From Calothrix sp. NIES-3974 (GTDB taxonomy: Bacteria; Cyanobacteriota; Cyanobacteriia; Cyanobacteriales; Nostocaceae), in assembly GCF_002368395.1 (NCBI RefSeq), contig NZ_AP018254.1, positions 4,836,001 through 4,900,000 on the forward strand: a stretch of 64,000 nt of DNA, given 5' to 3'. The notes under the pieces are model-generated. The model was not told where the DNA came from. It did no database searches and saw only the letters and a program-made list of their open reading frames with translations. The position numbers were made by a program, and so were the translations under genes. Positions 9,437 to 19,979 of the stretch are shown one piece after another. Numbering within the stretch: position 1 is the stretch's first letter; the number at the start of each line of letters is the position of its first letter.

Positions 9437-9494
9437 GATTTTGTCTAAATTTTTACGTGATTAGAAGGCACAAAATACACAAGCTCTAGCCCCA

Positions 9495-9571
9495 AAAAAG
9501 CTTTAAAATAAGGAATTGTACCCGCAGGGTTGTCGTAGACTAGCGCAACTACGTACCTTTCTTTACCCATC
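9495..9571 (+). repeat. 75-bp dispersed repeat, copy 2
   Basis: Direct copy of the element at 6963-7040, with core CCCGCAGGGTTGTCGTAGAC and a TTTACCCATC end. Together the two copies bracket the DUF1565-SLH gene. Confidence 0.75.
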
Positions 9572-9882
9572 AAACATGAATGCGGTGGAGTCGTAATATT
9601 TGACCACATAAGTTCTGAGGGGTTGGGTTAGGTAGGGAAACTGAGGGAGAAAATATTTTGGTACTGTTGAATTTACACAGAAATTATAGAGTAGCTGAGT
9701 GATTTTTACGACACCTAATCCCTACTCCCCATTCCCAACTCCCTATTCCCCATATTTATATGCGTCCAACGGAAGTTTCTCAACTGAATGTGTTCATAGG
9801 AGAATAATTATAAACTGGCTATTTTTCCGGTTGTCAGTCAGAAAGTGGCACAAAATCATGTGCTGGTTACGAAGGAGGACTT

Positions 9883-12414
9883 ATGCGTGCAGTATTAATG
9901 GCAGGTGGTTCGGGAACGCGTTTGCGTCCTCTGACATGCGACTTGCCAAAGCCGATGGTACCGATTTTAAATCGACCAATCGCAGAACATATTATTAATC
10001 TGCTCAAACGCCATCATATCAATGAGGTGATTGCCACGCTGCATTATTTACCTGATGCCATGCGGGATTATTTCCAAGATGGTAGTGATTTTGGCGTACA
10101 AATGACCTATGCGGTAGAGGAGGATCAACCTCTCGGTACGGCTGGTTGTGTGAAAAATATTGCCGAATTACTGGATGAAACTTTTGTGGTAATTAGTGGT
10201 GATAGTATCACAGATTTTGATTTAACCGCAGCAATTGAATTTCACAAACGCAATCGATCTAAAGCAACTCTAATTTTAACTCGCGTTCCTAACCCCATTG
10301 AATTTGGGGTCGTGATCACCGATAAACAGGGACGAATTCGTCGATTTTTAGAAAAACCTTCAACAAGCGAAATTTTTTCTGATACCGTCAATACGGGTAC
10401 ATACATTTTAGAACCAGAAGTTTTAGAATACCTACCGGAAAATACTGAATGTGATTTTTCCAAAGACCTATTTCCTTTGCTCCTAGCCAAAGATGAGCCG
10501 ATGTTTGGGTATGTGGCCGATGGGTATTGGTGTGATGTTGGACACTTGGATGCCTATCGGGAAGCCCAGTATGATGGATTAGCTGGGAAGGTCATCCTCG
10601 ATTTTGCCTACAAGGAAGAGTCTCCTGGTATTTGGGTGGGACAAAATACTTATATTGATCCATCCGCCAAGATTGAACCACCTGTGGTTATTGGTGCGAA
10701 TTGTCGGATTGGGGCTAGGGTACAAATTGAAGCTGGTACGGTGATTGGTGATAATGTCACCATTGGTGCGGATGCCATATTGAAGCGACCAATTATCTGG
10801 AATGGGGGAATTGTCGGCGAAGAAGCTAATTTGACAGCCTGTGTCATTGCCAGGGGAACTAGGGTTGATCGGCGAGCTCATGTTTTGGAGGGAGCGGTAG
10901 TTGGTTCCCTTTCGACAGTGGGAGAGGAAGCACAAATAAGTCCCTTTGTCCGGGTTTGGCCGAGTAAGAAGGTGGAATCAGGGGCTATTTTGAATATTAA
11001 CCTTATTTGGGGAAATACGGCCCAACGGAATCTATTTGGACAACGGGGTGTGCAGGGATTAGCGAATATCGACATTACGCCGGAATTTGCGGTCAAATTG
11101 GGTGCAGCCTATGGTTCCACCCTCAAACCCCGTTCTAAAGTCACCGTTTCCCGTGACCAACGTAATATTTCCCGCATGGTGACTCGTTCCTTGATTGCTG
11201 GGTTAATGTCGGTAGGTGTGGATATTCAAAACTTGGATGCGACAGCCCTACCGATTGCTAGAACCGTGATTCGTAGTTCCGAGGTGGAAGGTGGTATCCA
11301 TGTGCGAGTTCACCCTGACCGTCCCGATTATATTTTAATCGAATTTATGGATAGCAAGGGAATTAATATCTCCAAAGCCAAAGAAAAGAAAATCGAAGGG
11401 GCATTTTTCAAAGAGGATATGCGGCGATCGCAAATTCATGAAATTGGTGATGTGGCCTATCCGAGTCAGGTGCTTGACCGCTACTGCACAGCTTTTGAAA
11501 AATTCCTCCATATTGAAACTATTCGTAATAGTCGAGCCAAAATTGTCATTGATTACGTGTATGCGGTATCCGGTGCGGTTCTACCGCAAATGCTGGATCA
11601 ATTTGGTGTGGATGCGGTTGTCCTCAATGCCAGTTTAAATAAAACCGCCATGTCCACCACCAACCGGGAAGCCCTATTAACCCAATTAGGACATGTAGTG
11701 GAAGCCCTCAAAGCCAACTTTGGTGTCCAGGTTTCCGCCAACGGCGAACAATTAATCCTGGTGGATGAATCCGGTATCCCCATTCGCGGGGAAACTTTAA
11801 CTGCTTTGATGGTAGATATGGTGCTGACAGCCAATCCCAGAGGTAGTGTTGTCGTTCCCGTCCACACCACCAGCGCAGTTGAACAAATAGCCCGTCGTCA
11901 CGATGCTAACGTCATCCGCACCAAAGCCAACCCCACCGCATTGATGGAAGCATCCCAGAAAAACCCCAATGTTGTTCTGGGGGGAAGCGGTGACATGGGC
12001 TTTATTTTCCCGGAATTACACCCCGGTTTCGATGCCATGTTCTGCATCGCCAAACTAATCGAAATGTTAACCATTCAAGAGCGATCGCTAGCTGCGGTGC
12101 GTTCCGAATTACCCCGTGTCATCCACAAAACCTACACTGTTCGCTGTCCCTGGACAGTTAAAGGGGCATTGATGCGCTATTTAGTCGAAACCCACCCCGC
12201 TCAAAATCTCGAACTCATCGACGGTGTGAAGATTTGTCAACCCTACGATGATAGCTGGGTGTTGGTATTACCCGATGCCAGTGAGCCGCTAGTACATTTA
12301 TATGTAAATAGTAACGATCGCGAATGGGTAGATGAGAGTCTGCGTGATTACAGAGCTAGGGTACAGGCTTTTGTGGAACGGGAATCGGAAGCTGTGGCTT
12401 CGGAGGTGATGTAG
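9883..12414 (+). CDS. Mannose-1-phosphate guanylyltransferase-like / degenerate phosphomannomutase fusion
   Basis: An 843-residue three-part protein typical of cyanobacteria. Residues 1-235 are an NDP-sugar pyrophosphorylase domain with an intact nucleotide loop ([13 protein letters not shown], then KPM) and [12 protein letters not shown]. Residues 245-360 are a left-handed beta-helix of hexapeptide repeats ([21 protein letters not shown]). Residues 375-830 have the shape of a phosphohexomutase. In that part the TASHNP phosphoserine loop reads [12 protein letters not shown], and the DGD(A/G)DR metal loop reads GGSGDMGF, so mutase activity is doubtful. It probably makes an NDP-sugar for cell-surface polysaccharide; the exact sugar cannot be told. 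Strong RBS AAGGAGG six bases before the ATG. Confidence 0.88.
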   Translation: MRAVLMAGGSGTRLRPLTCDLPKPMVPILNRPIAEHIINLLKRHHINEVIATLHYLPDAMRDYFQDGSDFGVQMTYAVEEDQPLGTAGCVKNIAELLDETFVVISGDSITDFDLTAAIEFHKRNRSKATLILTRVPNPIEFGVVITDKQGRIRRFLEKPSTSEIFSDTVNTGTYILEPEVLEYLPENTECDFSKDLFPLLLAKDEPMFGYVADGYWCDVGHLDAYREAQYDGLAGKVILDFAYKEESPGIWVGQNTYIDPSAKIEPPVVIGANCRIGARVQIEAGTVIGDNVTIGADAILKRPIIWNGGIVGEEANLTACVIARGTRVDRRAHVLEGAVVGSLSTVGEEAQISPFVRVWPSKKVESGAILNINLIWGNTAQRNLFGQRGVQGLANIDITPEFAVKLGAAYGSTLKPRSKVTVSRDQRNISRMVTRSLIAGLMSVGVDIQNLDATALPIARTVIRSSEVEGGIHVRVHPDRPDYILIEFMDSKGINISKAKEKKIEGAFFKEDMRRSQIHEIGDVAYPSQVLDRYCTAFEKFLHIETIRNSRAKIVIDYVYAVSGAVLPQMLDQFGVDAVVLNASLNKTAMSTTNREALLTQLGHVVEALKANFGVQVSANGEQLILVDESGIPIRGETLTALMVDMVLTANPRGSVVVPVHTTSAVEQIARRHDANVIRTKANPTALMEASQKNPNVVLGGSGDMGFIFPELHPGFDAMFCIAKLIEMLTIQERSLAAVRSELPRVIHKTYTVRCPWTVKGALMRYLVETHPAQNLELIDGVKICQPYDDSWVLVLPDASEPLVHLYVNSNDREWVDESLRDYRARVQAFVERESEAVASEVM

Positions 12415-12747
12415 AGATAAGCAGGGAGTAGGAGCAACACGGTTCGGCTCAGAAAATTCGTAAACCCAAAATAATTGTGGAGACGCGTTAGCAAAGCTCC
12501 TCTGAAAGAGGCTAGATCGCGTCTCTCGAAATCACCACGAAAAATCATTAACCGAACTGTATTTGAAGTATAAGAGGAGAGACGACCCCTTCTCCTCTCC
12601 AGGTGAGTGAAAATTCTGAAAATTAAAGTCATAATAATTACAAAATCAAGAGTATAAAAATATCATTATTCAGGGTTGATTGTTTTTCATCCCTCTTATA
12701 CTATTGCTGTGTGCGTGAGCAAACTATTAAAATCAATGCATTAATTA
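12415..12747. other. Intergenic region before scpA
   Basis: No gene. It contains the AGACGCG inverted repeat at 12480-12525, 66 bases after the preceding stop codon. The leader of scpA is AT-rich; no clear promoter can be named. Confidence 0.5.
12480..12525. repeat. Long-loop palindrome (GAGACGCG/CGCGTCTC)
   Basis: Arms GAGACGCG and CGCGTCTC are separated by 30 bases that hold an inner pairing (GCTCCTCT with AGAGGC-like). It is the AGACG family with an extended loop, and lies just downstream of the nucleotidylyltransferase gene. Confidence 0.7.
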
Positions 12748-13560
12748 ATGGATGCAGTCGAACTACTTGAAACCATTACCCAGCTAATTCATCAAGCCGA
12801 ACAGGGAGATATCGATCCCTGGGATGTGAAGGTGATTGAGGTGATTGACCGTTTTCTGGAATTTATGTCACCAGAAACAAACAAACGCAGTTACGAAACA
12901 GACCTGTCCCATTCCGGACAAGCATTTTTATCGGCATCAATGCTGGTGTTATTCAAAGCGAATACCTTGATGCAAATGCAAGCTGCGGAAGATGAAGTCG
13001 ATGAATTATTAGAGGAACTGTTACCCGGTAGCGGTGATGATGATTTCTTCAAGGCAATTCGCGTACCTTTAGAACAAACATTACGTCGTCGTCCTGCGGC
13101 TATTCCTCCCCCTAAACGTCGTGTCACCCTGCATGAATTAATCGAACAATTGCAGATTATGGCTGAACAATTAAAAACCATTCAGCCAAAATCAGAAAAT
13201 AAACCACCACGTGATCGCTCGAATGTTCGTAAATTTCGTACAGCTCTTGTACTTGCACACCAAGAAAACCTCAGCGAAATCGCGGGTGAGTTAGAACAGG
13301 TTTTATTTCGAGCGAGGGAGGAACTATTAATCGATCAAGAATGGATCGAATTACCTCAACTTGTCCAACTTTGGTCACAAACCAAACAAGTTATCCCCAA
13401 TCAGCATCAACCAGGGAATAGTGATTTAGTTGGGGTATTTTGGGCATTATTGTTACTTTCTGCCCAATCAAAAGTGGAAATGTACCAGGAAGAATTTTAC
13501 GGGGATTTAAAAATTCGTCTGATTCATGCCAATACTTCCTTAGATGCGGAAGCTGGTTAA
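12748..13560 (+). CDS. scpA: Segregation and condensation protein A
   Basis: A 270-residue ScpA, the kleisin subunit that bridges the SMC dimer together with ScpB during chromosome condensation. The N-terminal signature (LLETITQLIHQAEQGDIDPWDVKVIEVID) and a following helical SMC-binding region are clear. A Glu-rich stretch (EDEVDELLEELLPG, about 76-89) follows, then a variable middle with PPPKRRVTLHELIEQL. The C-terminal winged-helix part is about 195-260. No scpB or smc gene is in the window. Start ATG with only a weak upstream Shine-Dalgarno. Confidence 0.9.
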   Translation: MDAVELLETITQLIHQAEQGDIDPWDVKVIEVIDRFLEFMSPETNKRSYETDLSHSGQAFLSASMLVLFKANTLMQMQAAEDEVDELLEELLPGSGDDDFFKAIRVPLEQTLRRRPAAIPPPKRRVTLHELIEQLQIMAEQLKTIQPKSENKPPRDRSNVRKFRTALVLAHQENLSEIAGELEQVLFRAREELLIDQEWIELPQLVQLWSQTKQVIPNQHQPGNSDLVGVFWALLLLSAQSKVEMYQEEFYGDLKIRLIHANTSLDAEAG

Positions 13561-13784
13561 TTGAGATTTTGCATCAGCATCAGAGGCTGTTTGTCAAGTG
13601 TCAATAAATACTTTATCAACCACTTATTGAAGAGAGTAAATAGGCTCAAACGGTATATTTGTCGTTAGAAACAGACGCGACATGTCGGGTCTCCCCCGAT
13701 ATTCTACTTTTCTATGGGGTATTGTCGAAATGTTGATGATTAATTTAAGATTCCCATGTCACCACCAAACATAGTTCACCTCCC
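13561..13784. other. Intergenic region, MITE end and palindrome
   Basis: At 13585-13600 the text GAGGCTGTTTGTCAAGT matches one end of the MITE family seen around mlaE; no second end is found. The palindrome AGACGCGACATGTCGGGTCT lies at 13673-13692, with one mismatch. The remainder is the leader of gdhA. Confidence 0.55.
13673..13692. repeat. Dispersed palindrome (GCGACATGTCGC core)
   Basis: AGACGCGACATGTCGGGTCT, a 20-base palindrome with one mismatched position, 113 bases after the scpA stop. Confidence 0.8.
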
Positions 13785-15074
13785 ATGACAGCACCTTCCC
13801 TCCAACCCTTAGAAGTCCCTTCACCCGCTTATATTTGCCCCTTCGATCAAGCCTGTAGTTACCTAGAAGCCGCAGCCAAACAACTGAAACTAGATGGGGG
13901 GACTATTTCCATCCTCAGTAATCCTCGCAAGGTGATTACGGTCTCAATACCAGTGAAACGGGATAACGGGGAAATTGAAGTATTAGCCGGACATCGCGTC
14001 CAACATTGTGATATTCTTGGTCCCTATAAGGGCGGTACCCGTTACCACCCCGCCGTGACACTGCGGGAAGTGTCTGCCTTGGCCATGTTAATGACCTGGA
14101 AATGTGCATTGCTAGGAATTCCCTATGGTGGTGCAAAGGGGGGAATTGCCATTGACCCGAAGCGTTACAGTGTGGGAGAATTGGAACGGATTACCCGAAG
14201 GTATACAAGTGAATTGATTAAAAACATTGGTCCATCGGTGGATATTCCGGCTCCAGATATGGGAACTTCCCCACGGGAAATGGCTTGGATGATGGATACC
14301 TATTCGGTGAATATGGGTCATGCAGTACCCGGAGTTGTCACCGGCAAACCCCTATCCATTGGGGGTTCTAGGGGTCGGGATATGGCTACGGGACGGGGGG
14401 TAATGATTTGTGTGCGGGAAGCCTTAGCAGACCGGGGTAAATCCTTGCAGGGAACACGGGTCGTCATTCAGGGATTTGGTAATGTGGGTAGTGCGATCGC
14501 AATTTTACTTGCGGAAGCGGGAGCCAAGGTAATTGCAGTTTCCTCCGGTGCTGGGGGGGTGTATGCTGAGTCGGGTTTGGATATTTCTGCCCTCAAAGCC
14601 TATGCAGCAGACAATCGTCGTAGCGTGGTGGGTTTTCCCCAAGGCACACCGATTAGTAATGCCCAGTTATTAACTTTACCCTGTGATGTGTTGATTCCCG
14701 CAGCTTTAGAAAATCAAATCACAGAAGATAACGTCAATCAAATTCAAGCCCAATTGGTCGTGGAAGCAGCTAATGCACCTGTGACATTATCCGCAGATCA
14801 GTCCCTTACTAAAAGAGGTGTCACTGTTTTACCCGATATTTTGGCTAATGCGGGGGGAGTTGTAGTTAGTTATTTAGAATGGGTGCAGGGTCTATCCTAC
14901 GTATTTTGGGATGAAAAACGCGTCAACCAAGAAATGGAACACCTGATGGTACAAGCTTACCGACAAGTGATGACCCAAAGCCAACAACAACAAATTTCTC
15001 CCCGATTAGCAGCCTATAGTATTGGTGTCGGTCGAGTGGCGATCGCACTCCAAGACCGGGGTTTGTATCCGTAA
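13785..15074 (+). CDS. gdhA: Glutamate dehydrogenase (Glu/Leu/Phe/Val family)
   Basis: A 429-residue, full-length cytoplasmic dehydrogenase interconverting glutamate and 2-oxoglutarate plus ammonium. It keeps the substrate motif PYGGAKGGIAIDP with the catalytic lysine, KGGTRYHP upstream of it, and PAPDMGT. The dinucleotide-binding fold is at about 225-255 (GFGNVGSAIAILLAEAGAKV). The C-terminal VLPDILANAGGVVVSYLEWVQ is typical of the NAD-type subgroup, but cofactor choice cannot be read with certainty. ATG start at 13785. The gene stands alone; a family palindrome lies 80 bases after its stop. Confidence 0.9.
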   Translation: MTAPSLQPLEVPSPAYICPFDQACSYLEAAAKQLKLDGGTISILSNPRKVITVSIPVKRDNGEIEVLAGHRVQHCDILGPYKGGTRYHPAVTLREVSALAMLMTWKCALLGIPYGGAKGGIAIDPKRYSVGELERITRRYTSELIKNIGPSVDIPAPDMGTSPREMAWMMDTYSVNMGHAVPGVVTGKPLSIGGSRGRDMATGRGVMICVREALADRGKSLQGTRVVIQGFGNVGSAIAILLAEAGAKVIAVSSGAGGVYAESGLDISALKAYAADNRRSVVGFPQGTPISNAQLLTLPCDVLIPAALENQITEDNVNQIQAQLVVEAANAPVTLSADQSLTKRGVTVLPDILANAGGVVVSYLEWVQGLSYVFWDEKRVNQEMEHLMVQAYRQVMTQSQQQQISPRLAAYSIGVGRVAIALQDRGLYP

Positions 15075-15489
15075 CCTGAAGATATCCATTTCTAATCTCC
15101 TACCTAGGGCTTGCAGAAATTATAGAGACTTGGCTTAAAACTATTCCCTGTACAGACGCGACATGTCGCGTCTCTCCCTGTTCCCTAACCTCACAAAAAT
15201 ACTCTTACAGCTAGCGCGCTTGCACGCGAACAGCAGACCCTACTTAGAAGCATGTTTTTTGAGGGCAAACACCCCATTTGTGCTTACCTGAATAGATTAA
15301 TCTTTGCCCACTGAATAAAAGGTGGGATGCTCCCCTCCCTATTCCCTAGTTGTAGGAATTTATAATCAATGCAGGTCAATAAATATTTATTAACAAGTGA
15401 TTGTGTTGAAGGGGTAGATACTGATAAGTATAAAACTCAGAATAAAATACTTTCTCAAAAAATAATTATTAAACCCAATTAAAATAAAC
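15075..15489. other. Intergenic region before exoprotein
   Basis: No gene. It holds the perfect palindrome at 15154-15173 and an AT-rich leader before the exoprotein. A GCGCGCTTGCACGCG-like inverted stretch lies near 15214-15228. Confidence 0.5.
15154..15173. repeat. Dispersed palindrome (perfect)
   Basis: AGACGCGACATGTCGCGTCT, a perfect 20-base palindrome, 80 bases downstream of gdhA. Confidence 0.88.
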
Positions 15490-18400
15490 ATGTTAAAATC
15501 CACCCCTTGGCTGATGTTTCCCAGCCTTATTTTGTGCATCAATCCATCCAGTTTAGCCCAGATTACCCCCGACAATACCCTAGGAACAGAAGCATCCCAA
15601 ATCACACCGAATGTAATTATAAATGGGGGAATTGCTGACAGGATTGAAGGTGGTGCAACCAGAGGAATTAATCATTTCCATAGCTTTCGAGAATTTAACA
15701 TCGGGAATGGACAAAGGGTGTATTTTGCCAATCCCTCCGGAGTAGAAAATATTTTGACTAGAGTTACAGGTGGAAATGGGTCGAATATATTCGGAACCTT
15801 GGGAGTGGATGGAAATGCCAATTTATTCTTGATTAATCCGAATGGGATTGTTTTTGGTGAAAATGCGGTTTTAGATATACGTGGTAGTTTTGTCGGGACA
15901 ACTGCGAATGCAGTACAGTTTAGCAATCAGGGGTTGTTTGATGCAACTAATCCCCAAGCAGTACCCCTATTGACGGTCAATCCCAGTGCATTGTTTTACA
16001 ACCAGTTGAATCCAGGGGGAATTACTGTCCGTAGTCGGCAAATTTCTGCACCGGGAAGTTTTTACCTGATTGGTGGAGATGTTGTGTTTGATGGAGGTGT
16101 GGTTGGTTCCCTGGGAGGTAGTTTCGGGTTGGGTGCTGTTGGGGGAACTGGAAGTATTGAATTAATTGGTAGTGGAAAGCAAATGCAGTTGCGATTTCCT
16201 GAAAATCTTTTGCAGGGGAATATAGCTTTGCAAAAAAATGCCTTTGCTTTGACAACAGGAGGGGGTGCAATTTCCATCCATACCAAAAATTTGAGGTTGG
16301 GGGAAAATAGTTTTATTAGTACCACCCTTGCTCCTGGAGAGGGTGAATCGGGTGTTGCAGCAGCAGATTTAGTTATTAATGCAACTGGTGAAGTAATTTT
16401 GGACGACCGCAGTAATATTTTAAATTTAGGTTTACCAGACTCCCTGGGTGATACGGGGAATATAATCATCAAAGCCGATTCTGTGAGTTTAACCAACCAA
16501 AGTCAAATTAACAGTAATGGTACTAGAAGTCAGGGAAGCATTATCCTAAATGTGAACAATGATGTTAACCTTGTCAGTGGGAGTGCGATCGCAACTACTG
16601 GTAATCCCTCCCCTGTTGCGGGAAAAACTGGTGATATAAGTATTACTGCTAGGAATATTAATCTTAATGCTGCTAAAATCAATTCCGGCAACTTTGCAGT
16701 CGGAGCAAGTGGTAAAATCAACCTACAGGTGCAGGATAAACTATCCTTATCTAATGGAGCAAATATTTCCAGCGCTTCGAGTGCATCAATTTTTGGACGG
16801 ACTAATTCCTTCCCGAGTGCAGATATCGAAATTAAAGCCAAAACACTTTCCATTGATGGAGAAGGTACTAACATCAATTCCTCCAACCTAGATGAAGGTA
16901 GGGGGGGTAATATCCAAATCACCGTTGATGACTCCATCGATATCAATACTGGATATATAGATTCTCTGACTCTTGGAAAAGGAGATGGAGGAAATATTCA
17001 ACTACAAACCCAAAGATTAACCCTGACCAATGGGGGGTACATCAGAACCAGAGCAACTGGAGCAGGTAATAGTGGTGACTTGTTCATTAATGCTTCCGAG
17101 CTTGTCAGTTTAAGCGGTAATAAAATAATCAACCTAGATGGAGTAAATACCGCCATCGGAAGCAGTCTGGGGACTAATGCTTCCGGTTCTGGAAACGGTG
17201 GAAAACTAACCATTAATACGGGTGTGTTCACCGTCAAAGAGGGAGCGCAAGTTGGAGCTGGAACCTTCGGCAGTGGAAAAGGTGGTAATTTAACAGTAAA
17301 TGCCCGTCAAGTGGAAGTAAATGGTAGAAGTGAAGCTGGTTCGATTAGCGTTTTGTTTGCATCTGCCGCTCCTCGCTCCACAGGAGATGCGGGTAACTTA
17401 AATATTAATACAGAAAATCTCTTCATATCCGCCGGCGGAGAAATTAGTGTTTCTACATCTGCTGCCGGAAAAGGTGGTAATTTAACAGTAAATGCTTCCG
17501 AAACCGTGCGTGTTACTGGTAGTAGTAACTTCTCCACTGGTTTGTTTGCGATCGCTGATACCGGTTCCACAGGTGATGCAGGAGATTTAACCATCATCAG
17601 CAAAAACCTTATTTTAGAACAGGGAGGACAAGCGAGTACCTCCACCTACGGAGCAGGAAGAGGAGGAAATTTAACTATCAAAGCATCTGAAAATGTCCAA
17701 CTAATTGGCGCTCCTACGAATAGTCGATTTCCCACAGGTTTGTTTGCTGCTGCTGAACCTGGTTCCACAAAAGATGCAGGAGATTTAGTGATTAATACCC
17801 AAAATCTCTCCATTACCAATGGAGCAAAAGCTAGTACTACCACCTTTGGTAAAGGAAAAGCAGGAAATTTACAAGTTAATGCATCCACACAGGTCAATCT
17901 AATTGGTACTTCCCCTAACGGTCGTTCTCTAAGTGGTTTATTCGCTTCCACTGAAAGACAAGCAACCGGAGACGCTGGTAGTATAATTATTAACACACCG
18001 CTTCTAGCTATCAGAGATGGTGCTCAAGTGACTGCTGCCACCTTTACCTCCGGTCGAGGGGGCAATTTAGATATCAATTCACAGCAAATAGAATTAATCG
18101 GCACATCTCCCCTTGATACACGCTTTGTCAGTGGTTTACTGGTTTCTACGGAAAGAGGAGCCAGTGGGGATGGGGGGAATATCAATGTCAATACTGAAAG
18201 ATTGGTGGTGAGGGATGGAGCGCAAATCGTCGCTGCGACCTCCAGTTCTGGTCAAGCAGGTAATTTAGATATCAAAGCCTCACAGCAAATAGAATTAATT
18301 GGTACATCTCCCACTAATACACGCTTTGTCAGTGGTTTAATTGCTTCCAGTGAACCAGGTGCAAAAGGAGATGCGGGAAGTATTAATGTCACCACTCCCA

Positions 18401-19440
18401 ACCTGATTTTACGGAATGGGGGTCATATTGTTGCCGCTACATTTACAACAGGGAAAGGGGGAGATTTGAATGTAAATGCTAGCGATCAGGTCATATTGAG
18501 CGGTCGTTCTGGGGATAAGCGCTATCCTAGTAGTCTATTAACTTCCACTGAACCTGCTTCTCAAGGAGATGCAGGAGATTTATTTGTTAACACGAAGCAT
18601 CTATTCATCAACGATGGTGCTGGTATCGGTGTCAACAGTCAAGGGACAGGAAATGCAGGTATTCTCACCCTGAAAGCAGACACAATCCGTCTAGACAACA
18701 AAGCCTTCCTCAACGCTAACACCCGCAGTCCGAACAAAGACCCTAACCGCGAACAAGCCACTATTAACCTCAATACTAACGCTTTAATCCTGCGTCGCAA
18801 TAGCAATATTACCACTAACGCTACAGGTGAAAACGTCATCGGTGGTAATATTAACATCAACGCCCGTGTTTTAGCTGCCTTGGAAAACAGTGATATCAGT
18901 GCCAACTCTGCTGATTTTCGCGGTGGTCGGGTAAGTATCACTTCCCAAGGTATTTTTGGCACCCAACCCCGTCAATTCCCCACCCCAGAAAGTGATATAA
19001 CAGCCACTGGAGCAACACCAGAATTAAGTGGGACTACGGAAATTAACAAGCCAGACCTAGACCCCACCCAGGGATTAATCGAACTACCCAGACAAATTCG
19101 CGACCATAGCAATGAAGTTGGTAAACTTTGCCCCAGGACTTTTGAAGAAGCTCAAAAGATTGCCAGATTTGTTGTCATTGGTCGTGGTGGAAGTATACCA
19201 CTGAATACCTTAGACCCCTTTCCTGGTACTATTGAAAATTATAACCTCGTAGGTTTAGATGAAAGTTTACAGGCATTAATCCCCTCTGCACAACAAATTC
19301 AACCCAGGGAAAAGAAAACAGTAGAATCACTGCTGGAAGCACAGGGTTGGGTGAAAAGTCCAGATGGTAAGATTCTGTTGGTGGCACAAGCACCGGAAGC
19401 AGCAGCGAGTTCCCACTTTCAAGCATCGAGTTGTCCTTAA
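15490..19440 (+). CDS. Two-partner-secretion exoprotein, filamentous hemagglutinin type
   Basis: A 1316-residue exported protein. Signal peptide about 1-23 (MLKSTPWLMFPSLILCINPSSLAQ). Residues 25-150 form the TPS secretion domain, with FREFNIGNGQRVYFANP, NIFGTLGV and LINPNGIVFG. A long beta-helix follows, with about eight repeats of 70-100 residues. Each has the pattern 'GDAG-x-NINTxxLxIxxGAxxxxxTxGxGxGGNLxVNAS' and then 'GLFASTE'. The C-terminal part has paired Cys residues (KLCPRTF and a final SSCP). Such proteins are exported by a TpsB pore and act as adhesins or surface proteins. No TpsB gene is in the window, so the partner must be encoded elsewhere. ATG start. Confidence 0.88.
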   Translation: MLKSTPWLMFPSLILCINPSSLAQITPDNTLGTEASQITPNVIINGGIADRIEGGATRGINHFHSFREFNIGNGQRVYFANPSGVENILTRVTGGNGSNIFGTLGVDGNANLFLINPNGIVFGENAVLDIRGSFVGTTANAVQFSNQGLFDATNPQAVPLLTVNPSALFYNQLNPGGITVRSRQISAPGSFYLIGGDVVFDGGVVGSLGGSFGLGAVGGTGSIELIGSGKQMQLRFPENLLQGNIALQKNAFALTTGGGAISIHTKNLRLGENSFISTTLAPGEGESGVAAADLVINATGEVILDDRSNILNLGLPDSLGDTGNIIIKADSVSLTNQSQINSNGTRSQGSIILNVNNDVNLVSGSAIATTGNPSPVAGKTGDISITARNINLNAAKINSGNFAVGASGKINLQVQDKLSLSNGANISSASSASIFGRTNSFPSADIEIKAKTLSIDGEGTNINSSNLDEGRGGNIQITVDDSIDINTGYIDSLTLGKGDGGNIQLQTQRLTLTNGGYIRTRATGAGNSGDLFINASELVSLSGNKIINLDGVNTAIGSSLGTNASGSGNGGKLTINTGVFTVKEGAQVGAGTFGSGKGGNLTVNARQVEVNGRSEAGSISVLFASAAPRSTGDAGNLNINTENLFISAGGEISVSTSAAGKGGNLTVNASETVRVTGSSNFSTGLFAIADTGSTGDAGDLTIISKNLILEQGGQASTSTYGAGRGGNLTIKASENVQLIGAPTNSRFPTGLFAAAEPGSTKDAGDLVINTQNLSITNGAKASTTTFGKGKAGNLQVNASTQVNLIGTSPNGRSLSGLFASTERQATGDAGSIIINTPLLAIRDGAQVTAATFTSGRGGNLDINSQQIELIGTSPLDTRFVSGLLVSTERGASGDGGNINVNTERLVVRDGAQIVAATSSSGQAGNLDIKASQQIELIGTSPTNTRFVSGLIASSEPGAKGDAGSINVTTPNLILRNGGHIVAATFTTGKGGDLNVNASDQVILSGRSGDKRYPSSLLTSTEPASQGDAGDLFVNTKHLFINDGAGIGVNSQGTGNAGILTLKADTIRLDNKAFLNANTRSPNKDPNREQATINLNTNALILRRNSNITTNATGENVIGGNININARVLAALENSDISANSADFRGGRVSITSQGIFGTQPRQFPTPESDITATGATPELSGTTEINKPDLDPTQGLIELPRQIRDHSNEVGKLCPRTFEEAQKIARFVVIGRGGSIPLNTLDPFPGTIENYNLVGLDESLQALIPSAQQIQPREKKTVESLLEAQGWVKSPDGKILLVAQAPEAAASSHFQASSCP

Positions 19441-19979
19441 TTGAACAAAATGGTAGATAAGCCTAAAAGCACTGTTATAAGGGGTTTTGAGATACAAGTG
19501 TGTAGTGTTGACATGGGCATAAACAACGCTGCGACAGCATCCATTGTCGGTAAAAACGCTACTGTAAAAGCAAGGAAACTCTGGAAACGTTGAGAAATCT
19601 TCAAGTTTCTTAGCCCATGAATCCCTAACGGGACTCAAACATTTTTGAAGTCGAAATAAGCCTCAAACCCATACAGGGGAAGGAAAATAAACTACAGGTT
19701 CCAAAATGCTTGAAACCCAGATATAGCAAGAAGCGATTCAAAACGATGTCCAAGTCTTGCTATATCTACATTTGAGTAGTTTTTCTGGCGACTTTTTGTC
19801 TAAGTACCACTAATTATCATCGAAGATGCTTACTGAAAATGTCAAAATATAGTAAAGCTGATATTGTTTGTAGTTGCACTTTAGTCCTATAGGCGTGGCA
19901 TTCTCTAAGAGTAGCGCAACTACAAGCTTTTTCTTTACTTACAGCAGACCCTATTTAATTTTACACAAGCATTTATAAA
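19441..19979. other. Intergenic region
   Basis: I see no gene in this 540-base stretch between convergent genes. Around 19885-19940 there is a fragment (TAGCGCAACTAC followed by a T-rich tail) related to the end of the 75-base repeat. Confidence 0.45.

Larger units (their letters stand above)
8788..9882. other. Long intergenic region with repeats
   Basis: No supported gene in about 1.1 kb. A 61-codon open frame at 9111 has no recognisable features. The region holds heptamer repeats (9069-9093), two hairpins (9391-9415 and 9424-9436), the second copy of the 75-base repeat, and further heptamer-like text around 9718-9750. The leader of the downstream nucleotidylyltransferase gene is presumably in the last 150 bases. 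Confidence 0.55.

Noticed and set aside
12348-12632. 94-codon minus-strand frame
   Set aside because: Overlaps the end of the nucleotidylyltransferase gene and the palindrome region; no motif.
15672-18962. Long minus-strand frames inside the exoprotein gene
   Set aside because: They are shadows of the repetitive, Gly/Asn-rich coding strand.
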